NCBI RefSeq assembly: GCF_014646295.1
Contig: NZ_BMNE01000002.1
Span: forward strand, 1,179,440-1,243,439
Direction of reading: 5' to 3'
Source of the DNA: Nocardia rhizosphaerihabitans
GTDB taxonomy: Bacteria; Actinomycetota; Actinomycetes; Mycobacteriales; Mycobacteriaceae
DNA length: 64,000 nt
Shown here: positions 1 through 9,394 of the stretch, in pieces
How positions within the stretch are numbered: position 1 is the first letter of the stretch
How the letters are laid out: each line of letters begins with the position of its first letter
Translations under genes and position numbers: made by a program
Notes under the pieces: generated by a model
The model's input: the letters and a program-made list of their open reading frames with translations, nothing else
Databases searched by the model: none
What the model was told of the DNA's origin: nothing

Positions 1-170
1 CGAGCTGCCGCGACGGGCGTGCGGTCGACCTCGTCACCGTGGCGGGTGCGGGGCACCGGTGGCCGGGCGCCGAGCTGTCCCCGCTCGAACGGCTCGATCC
101 GAACAGCCGGCCCGATGCATTCGACGCGACCCGGCTGATCTGGGATTTCTTCGCCGGGCACCACCGCTGA
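1..170 (+). CDS. C-terminal end of a PHB-depolymerase/LpqC-type esterase (partial)
   Basis: The window opens inside a gene whose last 55 or so codons are read from base 3 to the TGA at 168-170. The peptide contains VTVAGAGHRWPG followed by a short tail ending in DATRLIWDFFAGHHR. A G-x-G-H-x-WPG stretch near the C-terminus, followed by an alpha-helical 'W-x-FF' end, is characteristic of the catalytic-histidine region of the PHB depolymerase/feruloyl esterase (LpqC-like) alpha/beta hydrolases, which are usually secreted lipoproteins. The nucleophile and signal peptide lie upstream of the window. Family assignment rests on this short segment only. Confidence 0.6.
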   Translation, partial: SCRDGRAVDLVTVAGAGHRWPGAELSPLERLDPNSRPDAFDATRLIWDFFAGHHR

Positions 171-264
171 AGTGGCACAACCGAATCCGACCTGCGGCAG
201 CGGTGCGTCGCGGCGGATAGCCTGAGCGCAGTCACGTGGGTGGTCGTGATGCGAAGGAGCAGTG

Positions 265-1305
265 ATGGAGTTCGGGCCAGGGGCGAGCCTTGCGGGATAC
301 CACATCGAACGCAGGCTCGGCGGTGGGGGCATGGGCGCGGTTGACGGCACCGAGGAGGTGCTGGTCACCGACTTCGGGATCGCCCGCAGCATGGGCGAGA
401 CGGCCAGCCTCACCTCGGCGGGCTCGGTGCTCGGCACCCTCGCGTACGCGGCGCCCGAACAGCTCGAAGGCGCTCCGCTCGACGTGCGCACCGATGTGTA
501 CGCCCTCGGCGGCACGCTCTACGAGCTGCTCACCGGTTTCGTCCCGTTCCAGCGGGAAAGTCCGGCCGCGTGGATCAGCGCGCACCTGATCGAACCGCCG
601 CCGCGCCCGTCGGCAGGCAATCCGGCGCTGCCGCCGGCCATGGACGCGGTGATCGCGCGCGCCATGGCGAAGAACCCGGGCGACCGGTTCGCCAGCTGCG
701 GTGCGCTCGCCGACGCGGCGGCGGTGGTGGCGGGGGTGACCGCGTTCGCCGTGCTCACCGCCGAAGACCGTGCGGTGACCGGCAACTCCGGCGGGCCGAC
801 GACCTCGGCGGCGGCGCAGATCGGTGCGGTGCCGGACAGCCCGACCGCTGCGACGGTCCTGCGTCCCTGGCTCGACGACCTCCTCGTCGGCGATATGAGC
901 GCGCTGATTCGCAAGTGCTGGACCCAGTCGCCCGCCGAGATCCCTCGGATGTACGGCGACGTCGCGCAGATCACCGACGCGGTGCGCCGCCCCGGAACCC
1001 TCGGCCAATTCGGTCCGTACTGGCAGAACAATTCGACCGTGACCGTCAGCGCGCCGGTGACCAGCGCCGACGGTGCGACGCAGGCGGTCGACCTCACCCT
1101 CGACCATGCCGCGAACGGATTCTGCGTCTCCGCATCGACCCCGTCGGCTGAGCGCACGACTCGAAGCGAGCTGCGTCACATCGGTTTTCGATATGCCCGC
1201 CGGATCGGGGGCGCGCTATGCTGCCCGGCAGGATCCGCCCGCAGGCTGTCGTGTCGCGGTCGGGTGGAGTGGGGAGCGGCGGTGCCGCACAACGGAAAGG
1301 TCTGA
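265..1305 (+). CDS. Degenerate Ser/Thr protein kinase lacking most of the N-lobe and catalytic loop
   Basis: An ATG at 265 follows a GAAGGAGC ribosome-binding site. The product starts like a PknB-type receptor kinase (GYHIERRLGGGGMGAV, glycine loop), but then jumps directly to DGTEEVLVTDFGIARS. The region that should carry the ATP-binding lysine, the alpha-C glutamate and the HRD-x-K-P-x-N catalytic loop, roughly 110 residues, is absent in frame. The activation segment, the APE equivalent (AAPEQ) and the C-lobe are intact. The membrane anchor is reduced to about 16 hydrophobic residues, and a sensor-like domain follows (RPWLDDLLVGDMSALIRKCW). The last 50 or so residues look like out-of-frame read-through. 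It should be catalytically dead, and is either a decaying gene or a pseudokinase. Confidence 0.7.
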   Translation: MEFGPGASLAGYHIERRLGGGGMGAVDGTEEVLVTDFGIARSMGETASLTSAGSVLGTLAYAAPEQLEGAPLDVRTDVYALGGTLYELLTGFVPFQRESPAAWISAHLIEPPPRPSAGNPALPPAMDAVIARAMAKNPGDRFASCGALADAAAVVAGVTAFAVLTAEDRAVTGNSGGPTTSAAAQIGAVPDSPTAATVLRPWLDDLLVGDMSALIRKCWTQSPAEIPRMYGDVAQITDAVRRPGTLGQFGPYWQNNSTVTVSAPVTSADGATQAVDLTLDHAANGFCVSASTPSAERTTRSELRHIGFRYARRIGGALCCPAGSARRLSCRGRVEWGAAVPHNGKV

Positions 1306-1314
1306 ACTCCGATC

Positions 1315-2484
1315 ATGCTTGGCGTAACTGTGGGAGGGGCGCAGGAGCGCCGACCCAGATCCAGCAGGCTCCGGCGCACGATGGCCGGTGCCGTCGTGAC
1401 CGCGCTGCTGCCGCTCGGGGCGTCGGTGGCCGCGGTGGGTCCCGCGGCGGCGGATGCCGACCCGTCGGCGATCGACTTCCGGGTCGATTCCTCGATGGGC
1501 ACCATCAACACCCGCATCATCCGGGCCGCCGACGGCAACACCGACCGGGTGGTCTACCTGCTCGACGGTGAGCGCGCCGAGGACGACCTGAACGGCTGGG
1601 AGAAGCACACTTCCATCCCGGCGCAGATGGCGAAGTTCAACATCAATGTCGTGATGCCGGTCGGCGGGCAGTCCAGCTTCTACGCCGACTGGGAGCAGCC
1701 GAGCAACTTCTTCGGCGTCAACCCCGACGGCTCGGCTCTGCCGAGCGCGGACTCCGGGTCGGCCATCGGCGGCTGGGAAGACACCAACGGCAAGGTCACC
1801 ACCTATCAGTGGGAGACCTTCATCACCAAGACCCTGCCCGACGCGCTGAAGAGCAGGCTGGGCTTCAGCTCGACCCGCAACGGTGTGGTCGGGCTGTCCA
1901 GCGGTGGCAGCGCGGCGCTGTTGATGGCGGCCTACCATCCGGAGCAGTTCACCTACGCGGGTTCGCTGTCGGGCTACCTGCACATGTCGATGCCGGGCAT
2001 GCGGGAGGCGCTCGGCGCGGCGATGATCGCCAGCGGTGGCTACAACATCGAGGCGATGGCGCCCGCGGGCAGCGAGAAGTGGCGGCGGATGGACCCGTAC
2101 GGGTTCGCCGAGAAGCTGATCGCCAACAACACCCGCCTCTACATCTCCGCGGGCAGCGCCAAGCCGGCCGACCAGGACCTGTCTTCGATCGACGCGATCA
2201 CCCAGGGCATGCCGCTCGAGGCGATCGCGCTGGCCAACACGCGCTCGTTCGAAAAGCGCATCACCGCACTGGGTTACACGAACGTCAGCTACGACTTCCC
2301 CGATATCGGTATCCACAACTGGGGTACCTGGGAGCAGGTCGCCATTCGCCTGATGCCCGATATGGCGCGCAATATCGGCAAGCCGCTGCCCGCCGGTGCG
2401 CCGCCTGCCGGTGGTGAGCCGCCTGCCGGTGCGCCAGGTGGTCAGCCGCCCGCCGGTGGTGCTCCTGGTGAGCCGCCGAAGTAG
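1315..2484 (+). CDS. Secreted mycolyltransferase of the antigen 85 family
   Basis: The 389-residue protein has an N-terminal Arg-rich stretch and a hydrophobic segment ending in AAVGPAAADA, a Sec or Tat signal peptide. The mature part is an alpha/beta hydrolase of the antigen 85/mycolyltransferase type. It has VVYLLDGERAEDDLNGWE, the nucleophile elbow GLSSGG (Ser about 195), and IHNWGTWEQ supplying the catalytic His (about 334). Members transfer mycolic acids between trehalose mycolates and arabinogalactan outside the membrane. The last 40 or so residues are a Pro/Gly/Ala tail (PPAGG repeats) not typical of mycobacterial Ag85. A strong terminator follows, so it is probably monocistronic. The convergent neighbour is the arabinosyltransferase that builds the mycolate acceptor. 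Confidence 0.9.
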   Translation: MLGVTVGGAQERRPRSSRLRRTMAGAVVTALLPLGASVAAVGPAAADADPSAIDFRVDSSMGTINTRIIRAADGNTDRVVYLLDGERAEDDLNGWEKHTSIPAQMAKFNINVVMPVGGQSSFYADWEQPSNFFGVNPDGSALPSADSGSAIGGWEDTNGKVTTYQWETFITKTLPDALKSRLGFSSTRNGVVGLSSGGSAALLMAAYHPEQFTYAGSLSGYLHMSMPGMREALGAAMIASGGYNIEAMAPAGSEKWRRMDPYGFAEKLIANNTRLYISAGSAKPADQDLSSIDAITQGMPLEAIALANTRSFEKRITALGYTNVSYDFPDIGIHNWGTWEQVAIRLMPDMARNIGKPLPAGAPPAGGEPPAGAPGGQPPAGGAPGEPPK

Positions 2485-2500
2485 TCTCTGCCGCAAGCTG

Positions 2501-2540
2501 AACCGCCGCAGTCCGCGCTGGACTGCGGCGGTTTCTTGTT
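2501..2540 (+). terminator. Rho-independent terminator of the mycolyltransferase gene
   Basis: A perfect 14-bp stem (AACCGCCGCAGTCC at 2501-2514, its complement at 2520-2533) with a 5-base loop is followed by TCTTGTT. It lies 17 bases after the mycolyltransferase stop codon. Confidence 0.85.
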
Positions 2541-2643
2541 CGCCGGGTCGGGTGACGAGTGCCGCCTCTGCCCGAGGAGCGACGGCGGCACTCGGCTGAC
2601 GGGTCGGGGTAGGTGGCCGGCCGGTGGCGGTCGGTCCCCGCGG

Positions 2644-5600
2644 TCAGCCTGTCCTGATGGGGCTTTCGTCGGCCCAGCCCCACGTGTTCGCGCGGCGGAC
2701 GGTGATCTCGGCCGGTGGTGCGGCGACCAGGCGGGTGAGGCGCTGGAGTTCGCCCCAGTCCCTGGTCCAGTCGTCGGCGAGGTAGGCGGGGATGGTGCGC
2801 GACTGCATGAGCATGCCGGTCCAGCCGAGCGGGCCGCCGCCGGTGTCACCCTGCCAGGTCTCGGAGACCTGCGCGTTGAGCTTGTCCGGCTGGATCCGCC
2901 ACAGTGGCATCTCCGCGACACCGGTGCGGTGATCGAACGGGCGCTGGCACGGGAATGCCAGTCCCACATGCCAATCCGCGAGTACCGGGTCGGTGCTGCC
3001 GACCACCGTGTTCAGCGAAGACAGTTTCGGCAGACGCGGTGGCGTGACGGCGAGCCACTGCATCGGGTCGGGCTCACCGGCCTCGGCGACGAGCCGGACC
3101 GCAGTCGTTCCCGCGGGAACCTGGTCCAGGTCGATCGGCAGGTTGCGCCAGCCGGGTGCGCCACCGACCGTCGGCGGTGTGGCATCGCCCAGGGACGTGA
3201 CGGTTCCGTCGTCCGCGCGTTTGGCGAACTCGACCCGCAGCCGCTGACCGGGCAGGCGTGAACCGTCCGGCGCCACGGATTCGATGCGTCCGGCCACGGT
3301 CAGGATCAGCACCCGATGCGCGGGATCCTGCTGTGTGGCAGCAAGATCCAGTCGGTACCACTGGGTGGTCAGCTGCGTGCGCTGCGGTGCGCCGGTGGAG
3401 TAGCTGCCGAGTACCGGCGTGCGTTCCGGGACGAGGCCGAAGGGGAGCGCCACCGTGCTGCCGTTGACGCCCGGAGCCGCGCCCGGCGCACCCGGTGCCG
3501 TGCCGTTGGGGGCACCGTTTCCTGTGGCAGAACCGCCGGGACCGCCGGGGGTTGATCCGCCGGGGCCACCCGGAGCCGATCCGCCGGGGCCGCCCGGTCC
3601 ACCGCCGCCCGGGCCGCCGCCTGGGCCTGCGCCCCCTGGTCCGCCGGGCGCGGGGCCCGAACCTGATGGGGGAGAGGAGGATTGGCCGGGCCCGGGATCG
3701 GGGGCGAGGCTGCCGATCCCGTTCGGGGTGAAGCCGGTATTTTCGGCAGCGAGCCCGTCGGCAACCGTGCCGGTGTACGGCGTGAGGAGCGAGTCGGCGG
3801 TGTTGGTCTCGACCAGCACGTCATCCGCCATGGCGCATTGATCGCCGGTCAGCGTGCGCAGGTTCGACAACCCGACCGAATGCGCGGGGTACTGCGAGAC
3901 AGCAGCTGCCGCCAGTGATCCCACGTCGAACAGCACCATCACCGCAGCGGCCAACGTCAGCGGCACAACAACAGGGAACCTGAAATGCCTTGTAGCTGCG
4001 CGGTTATCGGTGCCGCTAGGCCCGCTGGCGACGATCGACTGAGCCGAACTCCCTGCCCCGCGAGCATCCGCAGTGCTCGTGGCGCCTGCATTTCGATCGG
4101 TCGTGTCGATCTCTGCCGGGGTGTCCTTCGATGTTTCGAGGGATCGGGTGTTCTCGTCAGGGGATCGGTAGTACTGCCAGAGGGCGATGAGCAGGGTCAG
4201 GGCGGTGGCGGCGAGGAAGAAGGTGGAGACCTCGATTTCGCCGAGGGTGGGGGCGCGGTCGGGCCAGGGGACGCCGTAGCCGGAGACGTACCAGTAGCCG
4301 TTGGAGCCGGTGAAGCAGATGGCCAGCAGGAACAGGACCGCCGCGGCGAACAGGGTGCGCAGGTACGGGCGCAGGAAGGCGCGGCTCAGGGCCACCGCCG
4401 TGACGGCGGCGAGGGCGCCCGCCAGGCCCGCGTAGACGCCGAAGTGGTGGGTCCACTTGGTGGGGGTGAACATCATCAGCAGCAGTGCCATGAAGGTGAC
4501 GGCGAGGATGCGGGTGACCGGGCCGCGGGCGGTCGCGGGGATACGGCCGCCGCGGCGCAGGGTCACCAGGATGCCGACGGCCAGGCACAGGAGCATGGCG
4601 AGGACGCCGAATCTCCGGGCGAGGGAGCCGTCGGGGTTCACCGACAGCAGGGAATCCCAGCGGGTGCGTTCCTCGAACCAGGACATGTCGGGGCCGACGA
4701 GCTGGCGGACCCTGGTGGCTTCCAGCACGGTCGAGAACGTCTGATCGGCGAAGACGACGACCAGGACCAGAGTGCCCGCTGCCGCGATCGGCGCGAGCAG
4801 CGCCGCGTAGCGCGGCAACGCGGGTCCCGAACCTGCTGTGGCCCGGCTGATGAGCGTCCGGAGGACCGGTCGTGAACCGGCCAGCAGAGCCGCCAGGCAG
4901 ATCAGTCCCGTCGGACCGGCGGCGAGGGAGAACGCGGCGACCAGGACCGCCACGGCGGCGGGCAGCAGGCGACGGGTCGCGATCGCCCGCTCCATCGAGC
5001 ACCAGGTGAGCAGTGCGCCGACCGCGATCAGCGGTTCGAGGCGCAGACCGTTGTTGTAAGGCAACCAGATCGACAGGAACACCAGGGCCGCGGTCCAGCG
5101 CGCCGGTGTGCTCGCGGCGACCCGGGAACCCAGGCGCGGCAACACTTCCCGGCTGAGCACCAGCCAGCACACCAACCCGGCCAGCAGCGCGGGCAACCGC
5201 ATCCACAACCCGGCATCGCTGATCCGGGTCATCTGCGCGAGCACCTCGTACGGCCAGCCGAACGGCGCCTCGGCGACCTGGAACCACCGGTAGTAGTTGG
5301 CCGTATACCCGGCCTCCCGCGACGCCCGCGCCATCGTCAGGATGTAGCCGTCGTCGGAACTGTTCGCGCCGATCACATGCCAGACGACCAGCGTGCCCGC
5401 CACCGTCGCATCGAGGCCGGTGAACCGCCACCAGCGGACAGGCAGGATCCGCCGTGACCTGCGCCCATCACGAATATCACTGCGATGCAGGCAGATCAGC
5501 GCGATCAGCGCGCACAGCACCGCACCGACGATCGTCGCCAGTTTCCACCCGCTCGGACTCGACGAGAACCGCGCATCGATCTCGGCATGCAGACGCGCAT

Positions 5601-6519
5601 CACCCATCCGCCCCCGATCGAGCTCGGTGTAGACACCCACGATCTGTGGACGCACATCGCTGTCGACGGTCGTCCGCATCGGGGACCCGTCGGCCTTGGT
5701 CAAGCCGGTGAGTTCAGCGGTCGTCCCCGCTGCGGTCGACGTGATGGTCAATGCCGTGCATCGCGCTGCCTGCGTGTTCTCCGGTGCGGCACCGGGTGTT
5801 CCACCGCCCGGCGGTGTATCGGCACCCGGGGAGCGGTTGCCCATTGGCGCGCCCGTCGGCGGATTGGTCGCTGAAGGAAATGTTCCGGGCCCCTGCGCTG
5901 CGGCCCCCAGCGGGGGTGTCGCGCCGGAGGGCGGCGCCGCGCTATCGGCGCCGGGCCGAGACCCACCGGTGGGCGGGGTGGCACCACCGGGTGGGGTTGC
6001 GCCGGAAGGTGGGGCACTGCGTGAAGGTTCGGCGCCGGAAGGCTGAGCGCTGCTGGTGGGCGGGGTACCGGGCGGTTGATCCCCACCCTGCGACGAACCC
6101 GGCCCACCACCAGCCGACGAATCCCCCGGGGCACCGGCGATCTCGGCCAGCGACGCGCTGAGCAGCAGCCGATCGCGCAGAACGACGGCGAGGGTCCGTC
6201 CCGTCTCCGGGCGATCCTCGATCCGTGCCACCAGCCCCTTCGATCCCGCGCGCGGTGCCTGCGGCGGAACCGTCGACAACACGGTCCCGCCGGTCATGTC
6301 CCGCAGGGCGGTGCACGGAATGCTCACGTCCAGCGACAGCGGCACGTAGTCCACCAGCGGCGCGCTGAGTTGCATCGACTGCGGCTGCGGCCAATCCAGG
6401 CTCGCGCGCTGTTGCTGAACCGGCAGGAACGGAGCCGCCACCGCCAGCGCCACCCCGACGACCCCCGCCACGATCCCGGCCATCTGCACCCGGCCGAAGC
6501 CGGAAGAATCTCCACCCAC
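2644..6519 (-). CDS. Emb-type arabinosyltransferase (EmbA/B/C family) with two proline/glycine-rich insertions
   Basis: This 1291-residue protein is of the Emb family, which polymerises arabinan for arabinogalactan or lipoarabinomannan using decaprenyl-phosphoarabinose and is the ethambutol target. The sequence shows an N-terminal membrane segment, a first periplasmic domain, about a dozen hydrophobic helices, the GT-C acidic motif in GANSSDDGYILTMA (about residue 385), and a C-terminal extracytoplasmic carbohydrate-binding region ending in WADESPIRTG. Two low-complexity blocks interrupt it: residues 129-250 (PPSGATPPGG-like) and 938-1020 (PGGPGGS-like), both in predicted periplasmic segments. 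Mycobacterial Emb proteins are about 1090 residues, so the extra length is accounted for by these blocks. Which of embA, B or C it corresponds to cannot be told here. Confidence 0.92.
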   Translation of the reverse strand: MGGDSSGFGRVQMAGIVAGVVGVALAVAAPFLPVQQQRASLDWPQPQSMQLSAPLVDYVPLSLDVSIPCTALRDMTGGTVLSTVPPQAPRAGSKGLVARIEDRPETGRTLAVVLRDRLLLSASLAEIAGAPGDSSAGGGPGSSQGGDQPPGTPPTSSAQPSGAEPSRSAPPSGATPPGGATPPTGGSRPGADSAAPPSGATPPLGAAAQGPGTFPSATNPPTGAPMGNRSPGADTPPGGGTPGAAPENTQAARCTALTITSTAAGTTAELTGLTKADGSPMRTTVDSDVRPQIVGVYTELDRGRMGDARLHAEIDARFSSSPSGWKLATIVGAVLCALIALICLHRSDIRDGRRSRRILPVRWWRFTGLDATVAGTLVVWHVIGANSSDDGYILTMARASREAGYTANYYRWFQVAEAPFGWPYEVLAQMTRISDAGLWMRLPALLAGLVCWLVLSREVLPRLGSRVAASTPARWTAALVFLSIWLPYNNGLRLEPLIAVGALLTWCSMERAIATRRLLPAAVAVLVAAFSLAAGPTGLICLAALLAGSRPVLRTLISRATAGSGPALPRYAALLAPIAAAGTLVLVVVFADQTFSTVLEATRVRQLVGPDMSWFEERTRWDSLLSVNPDGSLARRFGVLAMLLCLAVGILVTLRRGGRIPATARGPVTRILAVTFMALLLMMFTPTKWTHHFGVYAGLAGALAAVTAVALSRAFLRPYLRTLFAAAVLFLLAICFTGSNGYWYVSGYGVPWPDRAPTLGEIEVSTFFLAATALTLLIALWQYYRSPDENTRSLETSKDTPAEIDTTDRNAGATSTADARGAGSSAQSIVASGPSGTDNRAATRHFRFPVVVPLTLAAAVMVLFDVGSLAAAAVSQYPAHSVGLSNLRTLTGDQCAMADDVLVETNTADSLLTPYTGTVADGLAAENTGFTPNGIGSLAPDPGPGQSSSPPSGSGPAPGGPGGAGPGGGPGGGGPGGPGGSAPGGPGGSTPGGPGGSATGNGAPNGTAPGAPGAAPGVNGSTVALPFGLVPERTPVLGSYSTGAPQRTQLTTQWYRLDLAATQQDPAHRVLILTVAGRIESVAPDGSRLPGQRLRVEFAKRADDGTVTSLGDATPPTVGGAPGWRNLPIDLDQVPAGTTAVRLVAEAGEPDPMQWLAVTPPRLPKLSSLNTVVGSTDPVLADWHVGLAFPCQRPFDHRTGVAEMPLWRIQPDKLNAQVSETWQGDTGGGPLGWTGMLMQSRTIPAYLADDWTRDWGELQRLTRLVAAPPAEITVRRANTWGWADESPIRTG

Positions 6520-6558
6520 GAACGCTGATGCTAGCCATCACCGCCCGAACGGGGTGGG

Positions 6559-7449
6559 TCAGCGGGGGCGGCGTAGTTCGGTGACGGCGATGCGGGCGGC
6601 TTCGCCGATGGCCGCGTCGACGACGGGCAGGGTCGGGTCGGCGCGGGCGGCGCGGGTGAAAACCGCGACGGCGACCGGGGTTTCGTCCGGGAACTCGATC
6701 ACCGCGACCTCGTTGCGGATCACGCCGATGGTGCCGGTCTTTCCCGCCACGAGGACGCCGCGATGCGGGAAGGCCGCCGCGATCCGGTGCGGCCAGATCT
6801 GACTGCCCATCACGGTGCGCACGAATTCGGTACCGGCCGTGGACAACACGGCACCGCTCCACAGCAGCCGCAGGAAGCGAGTCATCTCCTCCGGTGTGGT
6901 CGCGCTGGCGTAGGCGGGGTCGTAGGCCGAGACCGTCCAGGCTTCGTCGTTGTCGGCGAGGGCGGCGAAGGCTTCCGCGGTGGTGTGGGTGTCGGTGTCG
7001 CGGACCAGGCTGCGGTGCTGGTCGGCGGTGCCGCCGACGATGCGGGTCTCGGTGAGCCCGAGTTCGTCGAGGAGGTCCGTCACCGCGGCGAGGCCGATCT
7101 CGCCGAGCAGCACATCGGCGGCGGCGTTGTCGGACACCGTCATCATCGAGGTCGCCAGGTCGCGTCGGCTCAGGGTGATCGGATCGCGCAGGGTGGCCAG
7201 GCCGGTCGGGCCGGGGGTGCAGTCGGCGGGGTCGACGGTGAGCTGGGCGACCGGGTCGATCCTGCCCTCGTCGACCTGACGGCAGAAGGCGACGAACAGC
7301 AGCAGCTTGTACACCGACGCGGTGACCACCCGCTCGCGCCCGCCGACCGACACCTCGGCGGGGGAGTCGTCACAGCGGCGGGCATGCAGCCACCCCGTGC
7401 AGCCCGCGTCGGCGAAGACGGCACGGATCCGCTCGGCCGCCGAGCTCAT
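6559..7449 (-). CDS. Class A beta-lactamase-fold serine hydrolase without signal peptide
   Basis: The 296-residue protein has the class A active-site order: SVYK (Ser-x-x-Lys), SDN, and KTG within VAGKTGTIGVIRNEVAVIEF. There is no export signal and the typical ExELN omega-loop glutamate motif is not evident, so it is probably a cytoplasmic beta-lactamase-like hydrolase rather than a resistance enzyme. Its ATG overlaps the stop of the upstream LysR regulator (ATGA), indicating co-transcription and translational coupling. The genuine exported beta-lactamase lies on the other side of that regulator. Substrate unknown. Confidence 0.8.
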   Translation of the reverse strand: MSSAAERIRAVFADAGCTGWLHARRCDDSPAEVSVGGRERVVTASVYKLLLFVAFCRQVDEGRIDPVAQLTVDPADCTPGPTGLATLRDPITLSRRDLATSMMTVSDNAAADVLLGEIGLAAVTDLLDELGLTETRIVGGTADQHRSLVRDTDTHTTAEAFAALADNDEAWTVSAYDPAYASATTPEEMTRFLRLLWSGAVLSTAGTEFVRTVMGSQIWPHRIAAAFPHRGVLVAGKTGTIGVIRNEVAVIEFPDETPVAVAVFTRAARADPTLPVVDAAIGEAARIAVTELRRPR

Positions 7450-8312
7450 CGCAGCCGCTCCCGGTAGAGCACCCGATCCAGGACGTCGGCATGCGCGGCG
7501 GCATCGGCACGGCGAATGATCCTGACCCGCAAGGCAACCGACTGCGGCGCGAGCGTCAGCCAGGCGACACCGGGTGTCGGCGTCGGTGGGGTGGCGGTGA
7601 GACCGAAACTCGTGCCTGCCGCGACCGCGGCCAGTACCGCGCGGTCGTCGGGCGCGGTCAGGGTGGTCGCGTCCAGCCCGCGCTCGCGCAGCAGGTCGAG
7701 CACGGTGTCGAAGGCGGGCGGATTGGCGGCGCGGGCCGGGTGCGCGAAATGCAGACCGGCGAGCATCGGGAAGGTGGGGCGTTCGGCGGTGGTGGTGCGG
7801 TGCTCGGCGGGCACGACCAGCCAGCGCGGCAGTTTCACCACCGGCCCGGCGTCGATGCCGTCGACCAGTGCCGGGTGCTCGATCACCGCGACATCACACA
7901 CCCCGGCCCGCACCTCCGTCACGAGGTCGACGGTCGGGCCCAGCGCGGTGGAGACCGTGCCACCGGAAGCACGCAGTGCGGTGACGCACGCGGCGACCAG
8001 CCGGTCGGGCAGCGCCGCCGTGGCCGCGAATCGCACGGTCCCGCTGCGCTGGGCGATCCGCTCCGATTCGGCGAGCAGCCGATCGGCGTCGTCGACGAGC
8101 AGCCGGGCCCGCGGCAGCAGTTGCCTGCCCGCGGCGGTGAGCATCGCGCCCTGGCTGGTGCGGTGGATCAGCTCGAGGTCGAGGTGCTGTTCCAGCCGCC
8201 GCAACCCCTGGGACAGCGGCGGTTGCGTCATCTCGAGCGCGGCTGCCGCGCGCCCGAAGTGGCCCTCGTCCGCGACCGCGACGAAGAACCGGAGATGACG
8301 CAGCAGATCCAT
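7446..8312 (-). CDS. LysR-type transcriptional regulator, divergent from the beta-lactamase gene
   Basis: The start is placed at the ATG at 8312, giving MDLLRHLRFFVAVADEGHFGRAA, a canonical LysR winged helix; the open frame continues 50 codons upstream without homology. The HTH occupies residues 1-60 (MTQPPLSQGLRRLEQHLDLELIHRT), followed by a substrate-binding domain. It is transcribed away from the class A beta-lactamase at 8480, the arrangement of ampR-ampC type pairs in which the LysR protein controls the divergent bla gene in response to peptidoglycan fragments. It also runs into the serine hydrolase downstream. No clear T-N11-A operator stands out in the 167-bp divergent region. Confidence 0.88.
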   Translation of the reverse strand: MDLLRHLRFFVAVADEGHFGRAAAALEMTQPPLSQGLRRLEQHLDLELIHRTSQGAMLTAAGRQLLPRARLLVDDADRLLAESERIAQRSGTVRFAATAALPDRLVAACVTALRASGGTVSTALGPTVDLVTEVRAGVCDVAVIEHPALVDGIDAGPVVKLPRWLVVPAEHRTTTAERPTFPMLAGLHFAHPARAANPPAFDTVLDLLRERGLDATTLTAPDDRAVLAAVAAGTSFGLTATPPTPTPGVAWLTLAPQSVALRVRIIRRADAAAHADVLDRVLYRERLR

Positions 8313-8479
8313 TCGGCCATTGAACCAGCGCGCACCCGGCGCCAACCCCCGATCGGCCACGGGCGGACCACCGTTCCCGCCCTTGTCCTGTCGCCGACCT
8401 GCGTCGATATCGAAGGCGACTCGGACTCGCGGGTCTCCGGTATTGGCCTCACCGCCGCCCACGGTGATCTGGTGCAGTA

Positions 8480-9394
8480 GTGACTCCTTCCGTGACCAAC
8501 ACCCGCCGCAGGCGCCTGGCGGCCGCCGCGCTGGCGCTGTCCGCCGTCGTCCTCACCGCCTGTTCGAACAGCGCGGGCACCACCGCACCTGAGACATCGA
8601 CGACCGCGGCGGCCACCCCCGCGTTCGACGCACTGGAAGCGACCTACGGCGCCCGCCTCGGCCTGTCGGTGGTCGACACCGGCTCCGAGCGCGCCGTCAC
8701 CTACCGCGCCGACGAACGCTTCCCGATGGCCTCGACCTTCAAAGGCCTGGCCTGCGGCGGTCTCCTGCAAGCCCACCCGCTGTCGACGGGCTACTTCGAC
8801 CAGGTGATCCGCTACACCGCCGCCGACATCGTCGTGAACTCACCGGAGACGGCCAAGCACGTCGACACCGGCATGACCGTCACCGCGCTCTGCGATGCCG
8901 CGATCACCCGGTCCGACAACACCGCAGGCAACATGCTGCTCCGATTGCTCGGTGGCCCCGAAGGATTCACCGCCTTCCTGCGCACCCTCGGCGACACCGT
9001 GTCCCGCCTGGACCGCTGGGAACCCGAACTCAACACCGCGATCCCCGGCGACGAACGCGACACCACCACCGCGACGGCGCTGGTCGCCAACTACCGCGCC
9101 CTCGTCGTCGGCACCGCGCTGCAGGAACCCGAACGCGCCCAGCTCGCCGCATGGCTGAAAGCCAGTCGCACCGGCGCCAAGCGGATCAAGGCGGGCCTGC
9201 CCGCGGACTGGGTCGTCGGCGACAAGACCGGCACCCCGGCCTACGGTTCGGCGCTCGATGTCGCCGTGGCCTGGCCGCCGGGCCGCGCGCCGCTCGTGCT
9301 CGCGGTGCTGTCCACCAAGCCGGAGCAGAACGCCGAACCGTCCGACGAACTCGTCGCGGAAGCGACGAAAGCGGCTGTGGGCGAGCTCAACTGA
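8480..9394 (+). CDS. bla: Class A beta-lactamase, predicted lipoprotein
   Basis: The enzyme hydrolyses beta-lactams through an active-site serine. All class A motifs are present: STFK at residues 85-88, SDN at 145-147, EPELN at 181-185 with the general-base Glu, and KTG at 249-251. An Arg-rich N-terminus, a hydrophobic core and the lipobox LTAC (Cys 28) predict export and lipid anchoring. GTG at 8480 or GTG at 8492 could be the start; neither has a strong ribosome-binding site. It is divergent from a LysR regulator, which probably makes it inducible. The overall shape resembles Nocardia chromosomal class A enzymes such as the FAR/AST type, but subtype cannot be assigned without alignment. Confidence 0.93.
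   Translation: MTPSVTNTRRRRLAAAALALSAVVLTACSNSAGTTAPETSTTAAATPAFDALEATYGARLGLSVVDTGSERAVTYRADERFPMASTFKGLACGGLLQAHPLSTGYFDQVIRYTAADIVVNSPETAKHVDTGMTVTALCDAAITRSDNTAGNMLLRLLGGPEGFTAFLRTLGDTVSRLDRWEPELNTAIPGDERDTTTATALVANYRALVVGTALQEPERAQLAAWLKASRTGAKRIKAGLPADWVVGDKTGTPAYGSALDVAVAWPPGRAPLVLAVLSTKPEQNAEPSDELVAEATKAAVGELN

Noticed and set aside
4157..5431. Long minus-strand open frame inside the arabinosyltransferase gene
   Set aside because: Out-of-frame shadow with Arg/Pro/Gly-rich composition; the Emb frame shows clear homology and third-position GC bias.
8313..8462. N-terminal extension of the LysR gene to 8462
   Set aside because: The 50 extra residues do not resemble LysR proteins and would occupy the divergent promoter region of the beta-lactamase.
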